Positions 1 through 10,857 of a stretch of 64,000 nucleotides of DNA are shown here, piece by piece. How positions within the stretch are numbered: the first letter of the stretch is position 1; the number at the start of each line of letters is the position of its first letter. The stretch lies in the NCBI GenBank assembly GCA_035772405.1, contig JAYKKM010000034.1, positions 401,501 through 465,500 on the forward strand, given 5' to 3'. Source of the DNA: Chrysogorgia sp. JL179-B06 (taxonomy: Eukaryota; Cnidaria; Anthozoa; Scleralcyonacea; Chrysogorgiidae). The translations under genes were made by a program, and so were the position numbers. Below the pieces are notes generated by a model. The model did not search any database, was not told the origin of the DNA, and saw only the letters and a program-made list of their open reading frames with translations.

Positions 1-1
1 C

Positions 2-244
2 ATTCTGGAACAAGAAAGCGCCAAAGCGGAGATTTGTAGTAGCAACGCGTTGGAAACATTGAAATCTGGCGAAATTCAAGGTGCTATCAATGTTGCTTGG
101 ACTCTCGAGAAAACGAATCACCCAAGAGGCAGAGAAACTAACCCGCGTGATACTGGCAAACATTGTCCTGCTCATACTTGCGAAATTTCGGTCGTCCACA
201 AAAACTATGGAGAGAAACCCTGTTCAACGCCACTTCGAATTTAA
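2..244 (+). CDS. Possible partial exon, unidentified
   Basis: A frame is open from the window edge to a TAA at 242-244 (about 80 residues). It is rich in K, E, N and T with a few Cys and has no motif I recognise. It may be an exon of the gene whose last exon is at 465-629, with a splice donor somewhere inside this stretch (for instance near CAAG/GTGC at about 83), but I cannot fix a donor. It could equally be a chance open frame. Confidence 0.25.
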   Translation: MLEQESAKAEICSSNALETLKSGEIQGAINVAWTLEKTNHPRGRETNPRDTGKHCPAHTCEISVVHKNYGEKPCSTPLRI

Positions 245-464
245 ATAGAATTCAAAGTCAGCCTTGGCCTTAATACCAACGCGAAAAAGCCTGCCACTTT
301 ACAGCAAGAATAAGTTCGCGTTTTTTCTTAAAATGAATGCTCCCACGGTTTGTTGTGTAAACCGCCATTAATGGCGTCAATAATGTGATGAGTCGCGGTT
401 TGAATTCGACACTAACTTGGAAAGTAAACCGACTTAATCAACTGATTTTACTCATATTTCTCAG

Positions 465-629
465 AGCAAGTACAAGACAAAAGCAATTGTTGATCAGCTT
501 GAATATGTTAATTCCTTCCAGTCGTGGCGCAAACGCGGAGACTTTCTGCATATTATATATATTCGTCGCCAAGGACAACACGATTTAATAGTCGCATTGT
601 CGACTATAGGTAGCAATTACGGGCCGTAA
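465..629 (+). CDS. Terminal exon of an unidentified host gene
   Basis: A strong acceptor (pyrimidine-rich tract ending TTTCTCAG at 457-464) is followed by an open frame of 54 codons ending in TAA at 627-629. The peptide starts SKYKTKAIVDQLEYVNSF and continues with basic and aromatic residues (WRKRGDFLHI), which looks like real protein rather than translated intergenic DNA. The family is not recognised. If the acceptor is used as drawn, the exon enters in phase 0. Earlier exons would lie to the left, possibly including the open frame at 2-244. Confidence 0.5.
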   Translation, partial: SKYKTKAIVDQLEYVNSFQSWRKRGDFLHIIYIRRQGQHDLIVALSTIGSNYGP

Positions 630-912
630 TATCTAAAATATAAAGACTACGATACACCAAAACACGTTCTATCTTGTTACACTGCGTTAAATGGACAATC
701 AAACTAAAGATATGTTATCAAATGTGACTACTTCGATGACCATCTGGAAAATTAAGACGACTCTGACCCCCCCCCCCCCCCCCCTCGGAAATGTCAGTGT
801 CCAACACCCCCACCCCCCTCGGAAATTCCAGTGCCTTCCGTGGGGGGTTATGGATTTTTTCTGGAACTACACATTGTGAGATACTAGAGGTGAGTAAAAG
901 TCACGGTTTTGC
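630..912. other. Intergenic, C-rich tracts
   Basis: Contains two closely spaced poly-C runs with a duplicated CTCGGAAAT(G/T)(T/C)CAGTG segment around 768-835. No gene seen. Confidence 0.5.
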
Positions 913-1338
913 TAACTCTTTCCTGTCCGGCTGAAAAACATTCAAAATTGAACTAGCTCTTTGTTCTATTGATATCTCGGGAAATATCCATAACTGTTGC
1001 AAAATCTATACCTTTTCTGAAAGCCCAATAAACGGGCTGTTACCAATGCTTTTGAATTTTCCGAACAAGACACATTATGTTAATATAAATTAGCATTAAT
1101 TATCACAAATCAGGCCATTTTGCACGCCCGCATAGCATCATGAAAATTCAAAATTCCACCAATCGCAGAGTTGTTTATGAAATCAAATCAAACTTGGCAT
1201 GTGAGTGGATCTCATGGGACCGGCGCTTGTCGAATTTCAATTTTTAATCTTGCATTACTGCGTGTGCCGTGTTTTTCGATTGACGACTTTGGGGGTCTTC
1301 TATGACCCCTTTTGACTGGGCCAGACAGGAAAGAGTTA
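913..1338. mobile_element. Short TIR DNA element, copy A
   Basis: The ends are inverted repeats TAACTCTTTCCTGTCCGGC and GCCAGACAGGAAAGAGTTA. Both ends and adjacent sequence recur in inverted orientation in the longer copy at 26017-27904, so this is an internally deleted, non-autonomous derivative. No coding sequence. A TA duplication would fit the ends, but the superfamily is not assigned. Confidence 0.65.
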
Positions 1339-2025
1339 ATATACAATGGCCGATATTTTTTTGCATCGATCAATTTTATATTTTTGCCTGATTTTTTCAT
1401 CATCGTTGTAAGTCGGCTAAAGAACACACATATAAATGTGCGACCAGCAAATGAATTAAGTTGCCCAGAATATCAGATGAAATTTTGTTTTAAGTTAAAT
1501 ATCCTGTTCGAAAAGTTGCATAATAACTATACAAGAACTAGGTCCAAAGTGGCCTCAAAATGCAGGAAATAGTATCTCAGAGGCTTTGAATTTCAAGTCC
1601 CTCAGACCCCCTAGGTGACCCCCTCGGGCTACACTCTCGACATCCGCCCCCCCCCGCCCCTACTTTCAGGTACCGATTTATGCCCTTGAACCCAAACGCA
1701 TCCATACTCCACAGAGCATCCCAAGGACCCAAACCATACCAGCATTTCTTAATTCTTCCAGCAAACTAACCTTTCCTTGTTCTTTGATCGTTGTGCCATG
1801 TTAACCTAAACCACAATGAAAAGACAAAATCTACTGAACATCATTGCATTCGATGAAGGAGAAAGCTATACTAATGGCATCGTAATGGAGATTTTGATAG
1901 ACACCTGTTGATAGTTTTTCAAGTTAAGAGATGCCATTGGCAATAATTAACCGGCTCAGCTTCATCAATTGATCACATAATTTGGATGCGATCAACATTT
2001 TGGTCCGTCCACCCATGCCAGCAGG
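1339..2025. other. Intergenic
   Basis: No gene that I can support. A minus-strand open stretch at about 1690-1785 was considered as an exon and rejected. Confidence 0.4.
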
Positions 2026-2368
2026 GACCTCAAGATCTACGACGGCAACCTGGGACAGGGATATCGTTCAAACAAAAGAATCCGTTTATGAGAAACAAAA
2101 AGAATGAATCATTTTTATTCCTAACAGTAATCTCAACGCCGTCCTCGTTCTGTTTACAATGCCACTGAGAGTATTTTCACGTCTTTAGGACGACGGTGAC
2201 TCACGGAGAGGCGAGAGCTGACTTAAACACAGTTTTGGAAATCATAAAACAAGCTTTGAGTTGTTAAATACACTAGTCAATTGACTGTGGTTTCATTCAA
2301 ATACTAAAATTTATATCGCTTCACTGCCGTCGCCGTCCTAGGTTGCCGTCGTAGATCTTAAGGTCCCT
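2026..2368. mobile_element. MITE-like element with 30-bp TIRs
   Basis: GGGACCTCAAGATCTACGAC at the left is mirrored by the complement of GTCGTAGATCTTAAGGTCCC at the right, and both continue into GGCAACCT. About 340 bp, no coding capacity. It lies in what should be a downstream intron or 3' flank of the minus-strand RRM gene. Confidence 0.6.
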
Positions 2369-2618
2369 AACATTATAGTGGACAACTGCAAACTGTGATT
2401 GACAGAAAAACGAGACAGCCAAACTGTATCTCGTCAATTGAGTTTGTTAAAAAGCCTCTTGTTTCCTCTGCTTTCTGAAAGTGCCTATCTCACGTTTGGG
2501 GATTTACATATCCATAATATTTGGGTCTTCCTTTATGTAGCATCGTACAACATTGTGTAGCGTCTTACAACTTAGCATAACATCTTAAAATGTAGCGTAA
2601 CGTCTTTCCACGTAGCAT

Positions 2619-3379
2619 TAGGGTGAGGCGGTTAATCGATATACCGAAAAAAACCGATGTTTTTTTGAAAACCGATTTAACCGATGTTGCTTTTGGAGAA
2701 AAACCGAAAAAAATCGGTATTTGTTGCAAAAGAATCAAGTGTTTGCGCTTACACACGGAAAATCTGAAAAGATTTTGTTTGAAATTTGATAACGTCTTCG
2801 AAATACCGTACGTTTCTTGCCAGGTATGATCTCCGATATAAGAACGGAACGGCTTGATCTATTCGAGCATGAACGGATAAGCGGATCAAACTATTATTGA
2901 CAGAGACGACGATCCTCTGAAATGGTGGAAGTTAAACACGAAAGAACTACTGTTGCTGTGCCAACTATCGAGAAGATATCTTACCATCCAAGCGAGCAGT
3001 TCCCCATCAGAGAGACTTTTTAGTAAAGCAGCTAGGGCAAGTTACTACACCGGCACGAGCACAGCTGAAACCTGAGAGAGTGGTTTAAAGCTTGTGTTCA
3101 TGGCAGAGAACTTATAGTCGTTTGTGTGTTATTTGTAAATATAATTGTGATATTTGTACATGATATTTATAAATCTTATTGTAAATTTTATCTGATTTCT
3201 TTGTACTTCGTAGTCAGGATGTTTATAATTAATTAATACAATTGTTTTTCAAACTGAAGTCTTGCGCGCGTAGCGTCATGCATGTTTTTTAACTGTAGTT
3301 TCGAGCGCGTTTTAAAAAACCGATTCACTCGGTTTTTTTCGGTCGGTTTTCGGTTTTTTATAAAAACCGCCTCACCCTA
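2619..3379 (+). mobile_element. hAT element, internally deleted
   Basis: Ends are TAGGGTGAGGCGGTT and its complement, flanked by the 8-bp target duplication CGTAGCAT (2611-2618 and 3380-3387), as expected for hAT. Inside, about 2925-3060 (+) encodes a decayed hAT C-terminal dimerisation region: a WWKLN start, then LLLLCQLSRRYLTIQ and SSSPSERLFSKAARA, followed by stops. There is no intact transposase. A second, truncated copy is at 9098-9609. Confidence 0.85.
2925..3075 (+). pseudogene. hAT transposase dimerisation-domain remnant
   Basis: Translation in one frame gives the hallmark hAT C-terminal block (W-W-K, then A/Q-S-S-x-P-S-E-R-x-F-S). A stop follows the TSTAET stretch and no upstream catalytic domain is present. 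It is contained in the 761-bp element with an 8-bp duplication, so this is the tail of a deleted transposase. Confidence 0.75.
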
Positions 3380-3740
3380 CGTAGCATAACATATTACAAT
3401 GTAGTGTAACATCTTACAATGTAGTGTAACGTCTTACAACGTAGCGTAACGTCTTACAACGTAGCGCAACATCTTACAACTTAGTGTAACGTCTTACAAA
3501 GTAGTGTAACATCATTAAGTCCTATAATTAACGTTTACATCACTTGCGTCGTGTTCACGGTGAACTTGGTTATTTAAAATGAGCTTCACAATTCTCAGAA
3601 AAATCACTTTGCAGATTTTCAAAATTTTCCAAATCGGACCTTGTAATAACTTATTTTGATTTATATTATTCGGCTATCATTTTTAGTCCTCTTTCCACAC
3701 GTCAGATCACTGACTCTAGTACAAGTAATTAGTATCAAAC

Positions 3741-3825
3741 CTGCAGATACACACTTCCAACAGCGTTCCTACTGAGGAATTCAACAGCTTTCTTTGCATC
3801 ATCTTCTCTAGCAAATCGCACAAAA
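3741..3825 (-). CDS. RRM-domain protein, exon 3 (RNP1 half of RRM)
   Basis: 85-nt exon between an acceptor TTTGATAG (minus strand) and a donor CAG/GTTTGA. Its first base completes an Ala codon begun in exon 2 (8926-9017), which recreates the RNP1 octamer pattern (K-I-A-F-V-R-F-A). The rest (REDDAKKAVEFLSRNAVG) forms helix 2 and strand 4 of an RRM. The exon ends in phase 0 after YLQ. Nothing convincing follows at lower coordinates, so later exons lie outside the window, are very short, or are lost. The donor is weaker than those of exons 1 and 2. Confidence 0.85.
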
Positions 3826-4043
3826 CTATCAAAGGAAACAATTAAAATGTCAGACTAAAACTACATGGGTATGATGTATAATAATAAAGAAGAATAATAA
3901 AGAAGCCCTGGGCTATTTTCGTCAAAAGACTATCTTGATCAGGGCCGCACTCAGAACATTTTACAGGGTTGCGTCAGTCGGTTGAAGTGAGCTTACACTA
4001 GCTTGTACCGACTACATCCTATCGATTGAAGATTGTCAAAACA

Positions 4044-4539
4044 GTGGCGGATCCAAGGTTGTTCGAAAGAGGGGGCACACATGAAGAATCAGGACATTTA
4101 AAAACATTTTATAAATTTTTTAATTTTGCAAAGCCCAGAAGTGCTTTTCCGGCGATTTCTGATAAGAATTTTTGCGAAATTAGGGCACCACGATGTTGCT
4201 AATAATGCACGATTACAAAGGGGCATCAAGATCATGAAACACTTTAATATAAACTCAGAAGCAGTACAGAACCAATATAATATACACTATAGCCTTTAGG
4301 CATCTGAAAACGTCCTTCGTTTTATCTTGGAACCCATGTTACAATATCTATGAGTGCATGCAAACTGGCTTTTGCAATGAAAATTGGATAAGCTAACTCT
4401 ACCAAAACAAATCGGTCATGATAATATTGCATTTATCACTCTGACTTCTTCGTCTTGACATAGTAAAAAACAGAAAACACTTGTTTGCGGAATTTTAAAG
4501 CTGGGTGCGTGCCACGTGCGTGGTACCATCCGCCACTGC
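4044..4539. mobile_element. hAT-like MITE
   Basis: The termini CAGTGGCGGATCCA and TACCATCCGCCACTG are imperfect inverted repeats with the CAG(N)G start common in hAT elements. I could not fix a clean 8-bp duplication. No coding sequence. It lies inside intron 2 of the RRM gene. Confidence 0.5.
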
Positions 4540-5218
4540 AAAATATTGTCTTTCCGTTGGGTGCCTACTAAAATGACCCTGGTCAGCTGGTGAAAATGGT
4601 TAATTAGTCCTACGTTAATAACACACTCTCAATATGAAATGAAAACATGACATTTTAATAAATTGATGTCTTTGGCGTTCTCTCGTTGATGACATTTACA
4701 TAATATACCGTATTTTCCGGGCGATTACGCGCACTGCGTATTACGCGCAGTTGCCAATTTTGGCATCAAAATAACTTTTTGACGACAGATCAGACCAGGG
4801 TTCGAATTAACGTTTCAAAAGTGCATCGCAAAAATATTTGTTCGAAAAATTGCCCCCCCCCCCCCCCCCCCATCAAATTCGTATAAAAATGAACAACGAA
4901 CGAAAACTTCTATATTTATTAAAGCGATGTAGATATATAAAAAGTTATTCGGTTTCATCGTCAGCGGTCAGCTTCAACATTTTCCAAATCTGACATCGTC
5001 ATTTCGGATAGTTCGATCACGCCATCTTTCGACTCTAAAAATGCGACGTCTGATCCGTCAAAAAGCATGTCAACACTGATATGTTCATGCAGCGATCAAA
5101 TTATGGTTTGATGCCAAAGTTCGACGACTGAATTGTTTCCGCCATACTGGTTACCAAAAAAACGCAAAGCAACGTGATAAAACATGTAAAAGCCAGTAGC
5201 GTACCGAGGGCATCTCGA

Positions 5219-5247
5219 CTGGGGGGGGGGGGGGGGGGGGGGGGGGG
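5219..5247. repeat. Poly-G tract
   Basis: A run of about 27 G. Similar G or C runs occur at 4853-4872, 9081-9098, 19664-19683 and 24473-24510, often next to element ends. Confidence 0.8.
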
Positions 5248-5581
5248 TGTTTGTTCCAAAATATACCGACGAATCCCGTTCAGTAGAAGAAATTCAGAAA
5301 TGCGTTTAAGCGTTTGCGCAGGATTTATAGGGTTAGGTTTTAAGGGTTGGGTTTCTAGGGTTCGGTTGACTTTTGCGTTAGTAGTGCCGAGTGCGATACG
5401 TTTATACTGTCTGCTTCATATATATACAATATATTCATAAAAAAAGCTATCTATATTGCTTGCTTCTCAAGTAGACTAGTATTATTAGTACTGTAGTATA
5501 CGTTGATTCTTAGGAGTTAGGAGTCAGGATGACTACAGGTACATGTTTTTTGTGTAGATTTTTACTCTTCTTGCTTTAAGA

Positions 5582-6088
5582 TTAACTCCTGCTGTTTCTG
5601 TCAAATAAAGCGTCTGCGGATACATTTTCTTCAAGACGCGTCTTGTTATATTGACTTTCCATTCTTGATCTCTTCTCGGCCGTTGGCATTAAATTTTCAT
5701 CTGATAACTCGTTATTTTTACTTTCATCTTGGTTGCGTTCAGGCTCATGATGTTTCTCAGCAGAAAGACAAAGGTCATGCTCATGATCATTTGAAGCTCT
5801 CACTGCAAGTTCTTGTTCTTTACCTTGATCTTTAGAATGAGTTATACGGGCATAATGGGGCGCATTGGTAACGTCGTGCGTACATTGTACCAACGTTTTT
5901 CCAGCTGCAGCATCGAATGGTTTCTTGGAGCACAGACCACTTTGTAGCGTATGTGTTTACGGCTCTTGACCATATCTTGATGAAAACGCAAGTTATGCTT
6001 GCTCCTATGATCAAAATCCATTTCAACATTCGGCGTACATTTTAGACATCTTATTTTGTATTGATTCTTTCTTTCTTTTGGAGGCATC
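5582..6088 (-). pseudogene. Zinc-finger protein fragment, frameshifted
   Basis: From an ATG at 6088 the minus strand reads MPPKERKNQYKIRCLKC and then an FDHRSKHNLRFH segment, a C-x2-C with spaced His, which suggests a transposon-type zinc finger. The frame is lost near 5930 and continues in another frame as a charged tail to about 5582. This fits a decayed transposon-encoded protein. A captured host exon is the alternative. Confidence 0.4.
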
Positions 6089-6195
6089 TTCTGACAATAA
6101 AACCATACAAGTGTGGGATATGCATACAATATTATAGAACGAGCTTGCTTGTTATTGGCCTGTCAAGTTTTTCCGGCTTTTTCGATAATTCAGGC

Positions 6196-6258
6196 ACAAC
6201 TTCGTACCCAGGCTTTTCACCCACCTAGCGGGGTGAAAAGCCTGGGAACGAGGTTGTA
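6196..6258. repeat. Short hairpin element, copy 1
   Basis: Imperfect palindrome with CCCAGGCTTTTCACCC and the complement GGGTGAAAAGCCTGGG, flanked by CGTAC and GAGGTTG. Related hairpins are at 15548-15594 and 20378-20432. Confidence 0.65.
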
Positions 6259-6549
6259 CATGGCAATCGTGCATTTGAGCGCAATAGTAGTCAGTGCGGC
6301 AGTACCGTTAGGCGCTAGTAATCCTAACATACTAATACAACTTAATTTATACAAGTGAAAATGACTTGACAAGTCATAAATTCTAAATTTACCGACCGTT
6401 TTGGTTTTAAAAACCGACCAATATCAATTTACCGACCATTTTTCAAAAAAGTGGGGGGTGTCGCACCCCTCACACCCCCCGCTCGGTATGCCACTGGTAA
6501 AAGCAGCTAAATATGACATGTCTAAACTGAAAACATGCCTAATCTGAAA

Positions 6550-6669
6550 ATGGTAAAGACCTGGGAGAAAGAGTACAACATCAAGCTCGAATGGGATGTG
6601 CAACCTGGTGGAAAACATGTTGGAAATATTCGCTGTTCCACGTGTAAAGAACACGACGATCGGCTCTAG
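6550..6669 (+). pseudogene. Transposon zinc-finger fragment
   Basis: 39-codon open stretch starting MVKTWEKEYNIKLEWDV and ending with a C-x2-C-K-x-H-D-D block, then TAG. It resembles the N-terminal zinc-binding start of transposon-derived proteins in invertebrates. It lies inside the 4706-8538 element. No continuation was found. Confidence 0.35.
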
Positions 6670-6977
6670 GGGATGAAAAACTACAGGACAAGGAATATGC
6701 GTGTGCGTTCCTTACAGTTACGTACTATATTGGGAATTTACAAACAGCCAGTAAACAAAACTCCGTTTTGAGTTGTTGCATCGCGATTTTACTAGTTGTT
6801 GCCCTTTTTTGCATCGCAAATTATAAAAAGTGCATCGCGTTTTGCGAATCGCGATGCGTCAATTCGAACCTGGATTAGACACACCGGAAGATAACGCGCA
6901 CAGCAGTTTTATATTTTGAAAGTGTAAAAATTGTTAAACCAGTCAGTGTGACTTAATAAAAATAGTTGTTTTATTAA

Positions 6978-7556
6978 ACCATGGATAGTAAATAGACTGG
7001 ATAGGAAACTGGTTGACGTCAGCGTGGAAACCTAGTTGAAATTCGTGATGTCACGAAGATGTCACGAGTACACAGATTTTGCTGAGTTTCTCTTCGACTT
7101 CTCCATATTTTCGTATTCAAGTAGCTATATTGAGATTCCAAAATGTTTCATCGTCTTACAAACCTGCCTAAGCCACGACCAAATGATCGAGGTAAATGTT
7201 GTTCGTCTTTGTTTCAGCTGTTTTCGTTTTGTGGTGAAGAAACTGGCGTCGCAAAACTACCGTTGTTTTAGTTGAAATTTGGGACGCGTTTTTCACCATC
7301 TAAAGTTGGATCTTTTCGCCTAAAATGAGTAATGGTAGTCGGATATTCCATCGTAAAGTGGCATTGTGATATTTTTTGGTAGTTTGACTATCATTTTTAG
7401 CTGTATTATTGCTAAACGTTGCGATTTATGGTGATTTTGTGACATCACGATTTGCAACTAGGTTTTCACGCGACCAACTGGTGCCTAAACCAATCAGCAT
7501 ACTGGAAACGTCGCACGTGATCTTAGTTTCCTATCCAGTCTATTTACTATCCATGA
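6978..7556. mobile_element. CCATGG MITE family, copy 1
   Basis: About 580 bp with roughly 30-bp TIRs starting CCATGGATAGTAAATAGACT. It includes a palindromic TGACGTCA just inside the left end. It is nearly identical over its length to 30003-30582, and a more diverged copy is at 32478-33107. The 79-codon open frame in it is the same in copies 1 and 2 but has no protein character. Confidence 0.8.
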
Positions 7557-7573
7557 TTATACGTTTCGAAGTA

Positions 7574-8007
7574 TTAAGGTTAGGACACACGAGGCGACAA
7601 ATCCCGGGGACATGTCGCGGGGACAAATCCCGTTGTGTGTACTAGGCAAAACTTTGTCGCGGGGAAAATTTTTTGTCCCCGAAACATGTTGCATGTATTC
7701 AAAATGATTTGAATTCGTTGCGACATGTCGAAGTGACAAAAGTATGTCCCGTGACTTGTCCCATCGTGTGAACAGCTCGTGCAACTAGTCCCCGGGACAA
7801 AATTAAAATAAACCAATCACATAACGTTATTTTATTTTCCCTTTCCTTTTCTGACATGTCCCCTCGTGTTTCCTCAACAAGTGAAATGTCTCCGCGACAT
7901 GCCCCTGCGATTTGTCGCTTCGTGTGTCCTCAACAAGGGAAATGTCCCCGCGACACGCACCCGCGATTTGCCACGCGATTTGTCGCCTCGTGTGTCCCAA
8001 CCTTTAT
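7574..8007. mobile_element. MITE with long TIRs
   Basis: The ends AAGGTTAGGACACACGAGGC and its near-complement at 7988-8007 are inverted repeats. The interior is built from repeated (C/G)GCGACAAATC and GGGGACA words. No coding sequence. Confidence 0.65.
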
Positions 8008-8925
8008 GGTTTGATTCTTTCATAAATTTGGTGGCTCTAAAAAGAGCCTTTTTTTTGGTGAAAAGAGCCTTTTTTTTGGTGAAAAGAGCTATCTTTTAGA
8101 AGTTGTCTTCTTCGAAGCCTTCAAAATCTTCGACTTCTGTTTCGCTGTGGAACAAGGTCAACAGGTCGTCTTTATTGAGCTATTTCGAGAGCAATGTTGC
8201 AAAACACCAGTGCGAAGTATTCAGTAGCCGACTGACGTTTGGACAGACGATACGCTTCGAGTTTCATATTTCCGACTAACTCAAATAAAAGTACTATTTT
8301 TAAAAGTACTACGGTATTTCTAAGTGGTGGGCAAATTTTAAGCAATTTGACATCATTGAACACTATCTTCCATTTGGCAAAACCCACTGAGTTTCTTGTG
8401 AAACCTATTTAACTTATTTTTGAAAATGTAAAAAAAAATTTGCTCACGTATTACGCGCACCGTCCTATAACGCGCAGCAACTTTTAAAAAAGAAAAATCA
8501 ATAGATAACGCGCGCGTTATCGCCCGGAAAATACGGTAAACAAAACATTTAATATCAACATTAGATTTGTGAGTCTTGAATTATAATTTCTGCCGACTAA
8601 AATATAACTTCTGCCGATTGAAACTTGTATCAAGATTTTGATGGGCTTATATTCAGTGGGCTTACACCAGGCTTGAAAATGCCTAGTATAACATATTTGT
8701 AATCTATGGATTCTCCTGAGATAAATTGTAATATACATGTATATCTTGTCAGCTGAAAATTTCATCTTCATAGACATAGACTTTTTTGCTGTTAATTTGA
8801 TGGAAGTGATGTCATAGCGGGCATCTGTCTATACATGAAAACTTCTTTACAGATGCCTGCTATGATGTAGAATAATGAATGGACCTTGTAAAAGAGAGAG
8901 ATAGGACATAAAGAACTACACTTAC

Positions 8926-9017
8926 GCTATTTTCTTGTTGTATTTGAAATCTGGACTGTCCTTTATCTGCAAAGATCTAATTTCTCCATAGGGTAAAAAT
9001 ATTTCCCAAAGTTTTTC
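8926..9017 (-). CDS. RRM-domain protein, exon 2
   Basis: 92-nt exon with acceptor TTTTTAG and donor C/GTAAGT on the minus strand. It continues exon 1 (12930-13094) in phase 0 and reads EKLWEIFLPYGEIRSLQIKD and then SPDFKYNKKI, which is helix 1, strand 2 and loop of an RRM. It ends with two bases (GC) of a split Ala codon finished by exon 3. Phase agreement at both junctions is strong evidence that these three exons are one gene. Confidence 0.88.
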
Positions 9018-9097
9018 CTAAAAATTCAGAATCCATAAGTACATGTAATTAATTATTAAAATGGTCAGCCCAGCTGAGACGGGGGGGGGGGGGGGGA

Positions 9098-9609
9098 GGT
9101 TAATCGATAAACAAAAAATGGTGATGTTTTTTGAAAACCGATTTAACCGATGTTGCTTTTGGAGAAAAACCGGAAAACCGAAGAAAAATCGGTATTTCAA
9201 TAAAATCGAACCATATTTATATGGGTTTGTTGCAAAAGAATCAAGTGTTTGCGTTTACACACGGAAAAACTGAAGAGATTTTGTTTGAAATTTGATAACA
9301 TCTTCGAAATACCGTACGTTTCTTGCTGAGGTATGATCTCCGATATAGATGTAAGAACGGAAGGGCTTCGATTCGAGGTTAATTGAACAGATAAGCGGAT
9401 TTCTCTTGTACGGTATATTGCATATTTCTTTGTACTTCGTAGTCATGATGTTTATAATCAATTAATACAATTGTTTTTCAAACTGAAGTCTTGCGCGAGT
9501 AGCGTCATGCATGTTTTTTAACTGTAGTTTCGAACGCGTTTTAAAAAACCGGTTCACTCGGTTTGTTCGGTTGATTTTCGGTATTTTGTAAAAACCGCCT
9601 CACCCTAGG
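9098..9609. mobile_element. hAT element, truncated copy 2
   Basis: Matches the element at 2619-3379 from just inside its left TIR to the right TIR AACCGCCTCACCCTA at about 9595-9609. The left end is replaced by a poly-G tract. It lies 81 bp upstream of RRM exon 2, in intron 1 of that gene. Confidence 0.75.
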
Positions 9610-9654
9610 GGGGGTAGCCGGGGCAACTTCCCAACGTCTGGGCCGAATAAGGGC

Positions 9655-9900
9655 CAGAAACGATAAGGTACCCAAAAGGTCGAAATGTAGAGAGAGGACT
9701 GGGACAGAATTTGCCTTAATTTCGATATTGTAACCAGGCCCCAAAACAACAAAGATCCTAACCCTAACCGGCCCCCTGCCTAACAAGTTTTCTAACCCTA
9801 ACCCCTGGTTAGGGTTCACGTTCCCTAACCAGGGGCTAGGATCTTGTTGTTTTGGGGTTGGTTCCAGTCCTCTCTCCACATTTTGACCTTTTGGGTATAC
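9655..9900. repeat. Palindromic MITE with CCCTAA words
   Basis: The arms CCAAAAGGTCGAAATG and the complement of CATTTTGACCTTTTGG enclose matching AGAGAGGACTGG and CCCCAAAACAACAA blocks. A few AACCCTAACC words near the centre look telomeric but belong to the palindrome. Confidence 0.6.
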
Positions 9901-10259
9901 TAAAGAGCCACGACCAAAACAATAACCAACATGCAAATAGGCTGATGCGGTATATTGATATTTCGGTAAATACCGGTATTTTTAAAATACTGAATATTCA
10001 ATATTTTAATTCTCAGATACTGGAAATATCGAAACTTTCGATATAATATTATCAGTTGTGTGTTACACCATTTTCGCATATTCATAGAAAAAACGTAAGC
10101 TGAACCTATTAAATGTATCAACTTTCAATTTTTTTTTTCATGTGCTGATGTAAAACAACACACATGACAAGAGATTTAATATTAACAATCGCTAATTAGC
10201 ACTATTCAAAAGGATGACACTTTTTGCAGAAGCTTTTCTATAAAATCCAGAGAAATCTG

Positions 10260-10857
10260 GTTGGTATTTTACTGGCCAAAAACTAGGTAGGGTCGGGAAA
10301 CCGGAAACCAAGGTATTTTTTATTTTGGCCTAATGCATAATATTAATGTTGGTTAAGCAACTGGACATTATTTTATTTATTTATTTTATTGGATTTACAA
10401 GAATGATAACAAAAAAACAACGTCGAAAAGGTAGAAATATGGCAGGGTGGCCACAACAGCATACGCCAATTATAGCAGTCCCAAATCAGTAAGAATAAAA
10501 ATAAAGTAAAAATTAAAAGACTAAATGATCTTGCAGAGGTCAACCACAGCAGCAGAGAGCATCAGCCAAATTCCACACTGAGCCACACTTTGGGCAATCA
10601 ACACCCCTCCACTGCTGCTATGTAGTAAAGCAGCAGGTTATTTGTATGAAAAGGAGAAATAAGAGAACTTCAATGTCGAAAAATACTTAAGTAATGGAAA
10701 TACACAAGAGGTAGCTAGTTTCACTTTTAAGTATTTTTGAGATATGTTTTGAAGTTCTCAAGATGTTTCTCTTTTGTGCTAAGGCCAAAATAAAAAAATA
10801 CCTTGGTTTCCGGTTTCCCGACCCTACCTAGTTTTTGGCCAGTAAAATACCGACCCT
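10260..10857. mobile_element. TIR element with about 72-bp ends
   Basis: Near-perfect inverted repeats of about 72 bp contain GGTAGGGTCGGGAAACCGGA and its complement. The interior (10370-10500, minus) resembles a LINE 3' tail. A related half-element with CGACCTACCCTACCTAA is at about 11039-11110. Confidence 0.65.
10370..10500 (-). mobile_element. LINE-type 3' tail fragment
   Basis: On the minus strand this reads as a tail containing a GTTGTGGCCACCCTGCCAT-like block followed by an A-rich end with AATAAA. A similar tail is at 16045-16200. Family assignment is tentative. Confidence 0.35.

Larger units (their letters stand above)
2532..3513. repeat. 20-bp minisatellite split by a hAT insertion
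   Basis: Degenerate tandem units close to AACGTCTTACAACGTAGCGT run from about 2532 to 2618 and resume at 3380-3513. The interruption is exactly the hAT element at 2619-3379, so the array predates that insertion. Confidence 0.75.
4706..8538. mobile_element. 3.8-kb DNA transposon, decayed and nested
   Basis: ACCGTATTTTCCGGGCGATT at the left and the complement of GCGTTATCGCCCGGAAAATACGGT at the right are inverted repeats, each followed by ACGCGC-rich subterminal repeats. The interior holds zinc-finger coding remnants (5582-6088, 6550-6669), a short acidic FEGF-type tail reading (-) near 8100-8165, and at least two younger MITEs (6978-7556, 7574-8007). It occupies intron 2 of the RRM gene. Superfamily not assigned. 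Confidence 0.6.

Noticed and set aside
1690..1785. Minus-strand open stretch (FAGRIKKCWYGLG...) as exon 4 of the RRM gene
   Set aside because: No pyrimidine tract before the supposed acceptor, a stop just upstream, and Trp/Gly-rich composition typical of translated non-coding DNA.
7036..7275. 79-codon frame identical at 30060-30299
   Set aside because: It lies in a MITE and is the same only because the MITE copies are nearly identical. Copy 3 does not keep it.
9770..9835. Interstitial telomere (CCCTAA words)
   Set aside because: Only a few units, and they are part of a palindromic MITE.
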